8,183 bases of DNA. It comes from Candidatus Pacearchaeota archaeon. GTDB lineage: Archaea; Nanobdellota; Nanobdellia; UBA10117; JABICX01. Of the stretch, positions 6,646 through 8,183 are shown piece by piece; the stretch's first letter is position 1; each line of letters opens with the position of its first letter. The translations under genes and the position numbers were made by a program. Under the pieces are notes generated by a model. That model was given only the letters and a program-made list of their open reading frames with translations. It ran no database searches and was not told where the DNA came from. The stretch covers positions 1-8,183 of the forward strand of contig JAFCCX010000013.1 of assembly GCA_017609995.1 (NCBI GenBank), in the 5' to 3' direction.

Positions 6646-7965
6646 CTAAGGAGTTAATCTTTCTGTGTCTCTTGGGAACAACACAACTTCCCTAATGTTT
6701 TCAATTCCAAGAACATAACTAAGTAACCTATCCATTCCCCAACCAAATCCTCCGTGTGGCGGCATTCCAAACTTAAATGGATGTAAATATGAAACAAACT
6801 CTCGCGGATTTAGTCCTCTTTCCTTGATTTGCTTAACAAGCACATCATATCTGTGCTCTCTTTGAGAACCTGTTGTTAGCTCCTGTCCCATATACTCTAA
6901 ATCAGATCCTCTTCCAACATTTCCATTTTTCATCCAATAGAACTTGCAAACTTTGAGTTTCCATGGGAAATTTGTTAGGAAATAAGCATCTGCACCATAT
7001 TTTTTCTTAATAATCACACCTAATTTTTTCTCACCTTCTAAATCAATATCTTCTTCTGCTTTTATTTTAACACCTGATTTCTGAAGAAGTTTGACTGCTC
7101 CTTCATGTGAAATTCTTGGGAATGGTGTCTTTGGAACAGAAACTGTTTTTTCAAGAATTGCTAATTCATTTTTGCAGTTTCTTTGAATATAACGAACAAT
7201 GTGCATTAGAAGTTTTTCTTCAACTTTATAGACATCTTCTTCTGAATCAATAAAAGCCATCTCAACATCGAGGTGTGAGAACTCTGCTAAGTGTCTCATT
7301 GTACGGGACTTTTCAGCTCGGAATGTTGGGCCAATCTCATAGACTTTATCAAAACCAGTTGCCATCATCATTTGTTTGTAAAGCTGTTGGCTTTGTGATA
7401 AGTAAGCTTTCTTTCCAAAATAAGACATAACAAAAGTTTCTGCTCCACCTTCTGCACCTGCAAAAACAAGTTTTGGTGTCTGAGTCTCAATAAAGCCATT
7501 TTGAGCAAAAAATTCGTGAACAGCTGCAAATGCCTTTTGTCTGATTCTAAAAATTGCTAGTTTCTTTGGATCTCTAAGATCTAAGAATCTATTGTCAAGT
7601 CTCTTTGAAAGACCTGTTTCAATTTTATCACCAATAAATTCAATTGGAAGTGGAGTTTCTGCTTTGTTTAGAATCTCCATTTTAGAAACAAGAAGTTCCT
7701 TTGCAAATTGCTTTGATTTTCCTGAAGAAAGTTTTCCTTGTGCTACAATAATAGATTCTCTTGTAAGATTAGTTAATTCAGCTATATTTGGGAAGTTTTT
7801 CCCTAAGAAAGTCAGTTGAAACTTTCCAGTTCGGTCTCGTAAGATTATGAAAGCTAGCTTACCAAGTACTCTGATTTGCTCTACCCAGCCAGCTAAAGTA
7901 ACTGTCTCGCCAACCTTAGCATCCATTGCTTGGTTAGCATAAAGCCGTTTTTTGAGACTAATCAT
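6646..7965 (-). CDS. aspS: Aspartyl-tRNA synthetase, archaeal type
   Basis: This 439-residue class IIb synthetase uses ATP to attach aspartate to its tRNA in the cytoplasm. An N-terminal OB fold (about 20-105; VTLAGWVEQIRVLGKLAFIILRDRTG) reads the anticodon. The catalytic domain shows the usual order: motif 1 near 152-166 (FFAQNGFIETQTPKL), flipping loop AGAEGGAE (169-176), QSQQLYKQ (191-198), motif 2 starting FRAE (215-218) and continuing TMRHLAEFSHLDVEM, then LEYMGQELTTGSQREHRYD (356-374) and motif 3 GGFGWGMDRLL (405-415) with its arginine, ending PRDTERLTP. The length and the lack of the bacterial insertion domain mark the archaeal/eukaryotic type. QLYKQ and the Asp-type motifs argue against asparaginyl-tRNA synthetase. 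Position 29 is Glu, where discriminating Thermococcus AspRS has Trp26 and non-discriminating enzymes usually have His, so tRNA-Asn charging cannot be excluded. The gene follows rnhB by 33 bases, with a TATA-like box in the gap. Confidence 0.95.
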   Translation of the reverse strand: MISLKKRLYANQAMDAKVGETVTLAGWVEQIRVLGKLAFIILRDRTGKFQLTFLGKNFPNIAELTNLTRESIIVAQGKLSSGKSKQFAKELLVSKMEILNKAETPLPIEFIGDKIETGLSKRLDNRFLDLRDPKKLAIFRIRQKAFAAVHEFFAQNGFIETQTPKLVFAGAEGGAETFVMSYFGKKAYLSQSQQLYKQMMMATGFDKVYEIGPTFRAEKSRTMRHLAEFSHLDVEMAFIDSEEDVYKVEEKLLMHIVRYIQRNCKNELAILEKTVSVPKTPFPRISHEGAVKLLQKSGVKIKAEEDIDLEGEKKLGVIIKKKYGADAYFLTNFPWKLKVCKFYWMKNGNVGRGSDLEYMGQELTTGSQREHRYDVLVKQIKERGLNPREFVSYLHPFKFGMPPHGGFGWGMDRLLSYVLGIENIREVVLFPRDTERLTP

Positions 7966-7985
7966 AATCTAAGTAAAACACAATA

Positions 7986-7993
7986 GATATAAA
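7986..7993 (-). promoter_or_regulatory. TATA-like box of aspS
   Basis: The minus strand reads TTTATATC within agttttttatatctattg. Its centre is about 25 bases from the aspS ATG at 7965, so the transcript should start at or within a few bases of the start codon. No Shine-Dalgarno motif lies between. The box sits in the 33-base gap just after the rnhB stop, so aspS could also be read through from rnhB. Confidence 0.5.
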
Positions 7994-7998
7994 AAACT

Positions 7999-8183
7999 TT
8001 AGAAATCGCCCAAGGAACTCTGTTCTTTCTTTTCTTTTATGTTTTTGTAAGTTATCCAGGTTTTTCTGATATGCTCATCAATCTCTCGTAATTCTCCATT
8101 TTCCATGAAATGCTGACAAATTGGGTCAGAAGGATAACCAGAACCAAATTGTGTTTTGCAGAGCTTTTGAATCTCACGAATAG
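7999..8183 (-). CDS. rnhB: Ribonuclease HII, C-terminal 60 residues (partial, enters from the right edge)
   Basis: The minus strand from 8181 reads 60 open codons to a TAA at 8001-7999. The segment FGSGYPSDP followed by HIRKTWITYKNI is the conserved C-terminal region of archaeal RNase HII, where GSGYPSDP and a later R-(K/R)-(S/T)-W are diagnostic. RNase HII cuts RNA in RNA-DNA hybrids and at single ribonucleotides in DNA, helping remove primers and misincorporated ribonucleotides. The catalytic DEDD residues lie upstream, outside the window, so activity cannot be judged. The chain ends KKEQSSLGDF, with QSSLGDF as the final seven residues. This resembles a PCNA-interacting (PIP) box of the Q-x-x-L-x-x-F type, as known at the C-terminus of Archaeoglobus fulgidus RNase HII. 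The alternative, an unrelated tail, is unlikely given the preceding motif. Confidence 0.88.
   Translation of the reverse strand, partial: IREIQKLCKTQFGSGYPSDPICQHFMENGELREIDEHIRKTWITYKNIKEKKEQSSLGDF

Noticed and set aside
6646..7965. Asparaginyl-tRNA synthetase
   Set aside because: The QSQQLYKQ segment, the TGSQREHRYD stretch and the overall match to archaeal AspRS favour aspartyl-tRNA synthetase.

Overview
The window looks like a piece of an AT-rich archaeal chromosome. Four things point to Archaea. The aspartyl-tRNA synthetase is of the archaeal type: it has an N-terminal OB fold, lacks the bacterial insertion domain and is 439 residues long. The RNase HII tail ends in a PCNA-binding motif. 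SMC and a ScpA-type kleisin overlap as an operon. TATA-like boxes sit about 25 bases upstream of start codons that have almost no leader. The compact layout and the secreted repeat-type surface protein would fit a DPANN lineage (Woesearchaeota/Pacearchaeota-like), but that placement is an impression and not shown by any marker here.

Layout from left to right. The minus strand carries a chromosome-organisation operon, read from right to left: smc (4338 to 907), then scpA (907 to 95) joined to it by a TAATG overlap, then the start of a third gene (105 to beyond base 1) that overlaps scpA by 11 bases. The third gene begins a small membrane protein and is not the scpB that often accompanies scpA in bacteria. 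The 138-base gap at 4339-4476 holds two divergent promoters with a pair of interleaved inverted repeats between them. On the plus strand, 4477-6612 encodes a 711-residue secreted protein: signal peptide, KNH/Ig-like domain, LamG-like jellyroll, and seven regularly spaced repeats that read as a seven-bladed beta-propeller. It ends in a small GAAA-capped hairpin and a T-rich tract. Back on the minus strand, aspS (7965 to 6646) converges on it, and the 3' end of rnhB (RNase HII) enters from the right edge, ending at 7999.

SMC and ScpA work together: the kleisin bridges the SMC heads to make the condensin-like ring that compacts and segregates the chromosome. RNase HII removes ribonucleotides and primer RNA at replication forks. 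AspRS charges tRNA-Asp. The secreted protein is functionally unrelated to its neighbours and is the accessory gene of the window. The parts most worth a second look are the overlapping membrane-protein gene at the left edge, the seven-repeat extracellular protein, and the contrast between apparently leaderless housekeeping genes and the Shine-Dalgarno-led secreted gene. I saw no tRNA, rRNA, CRISPR array, insertion sequence or phage gene.
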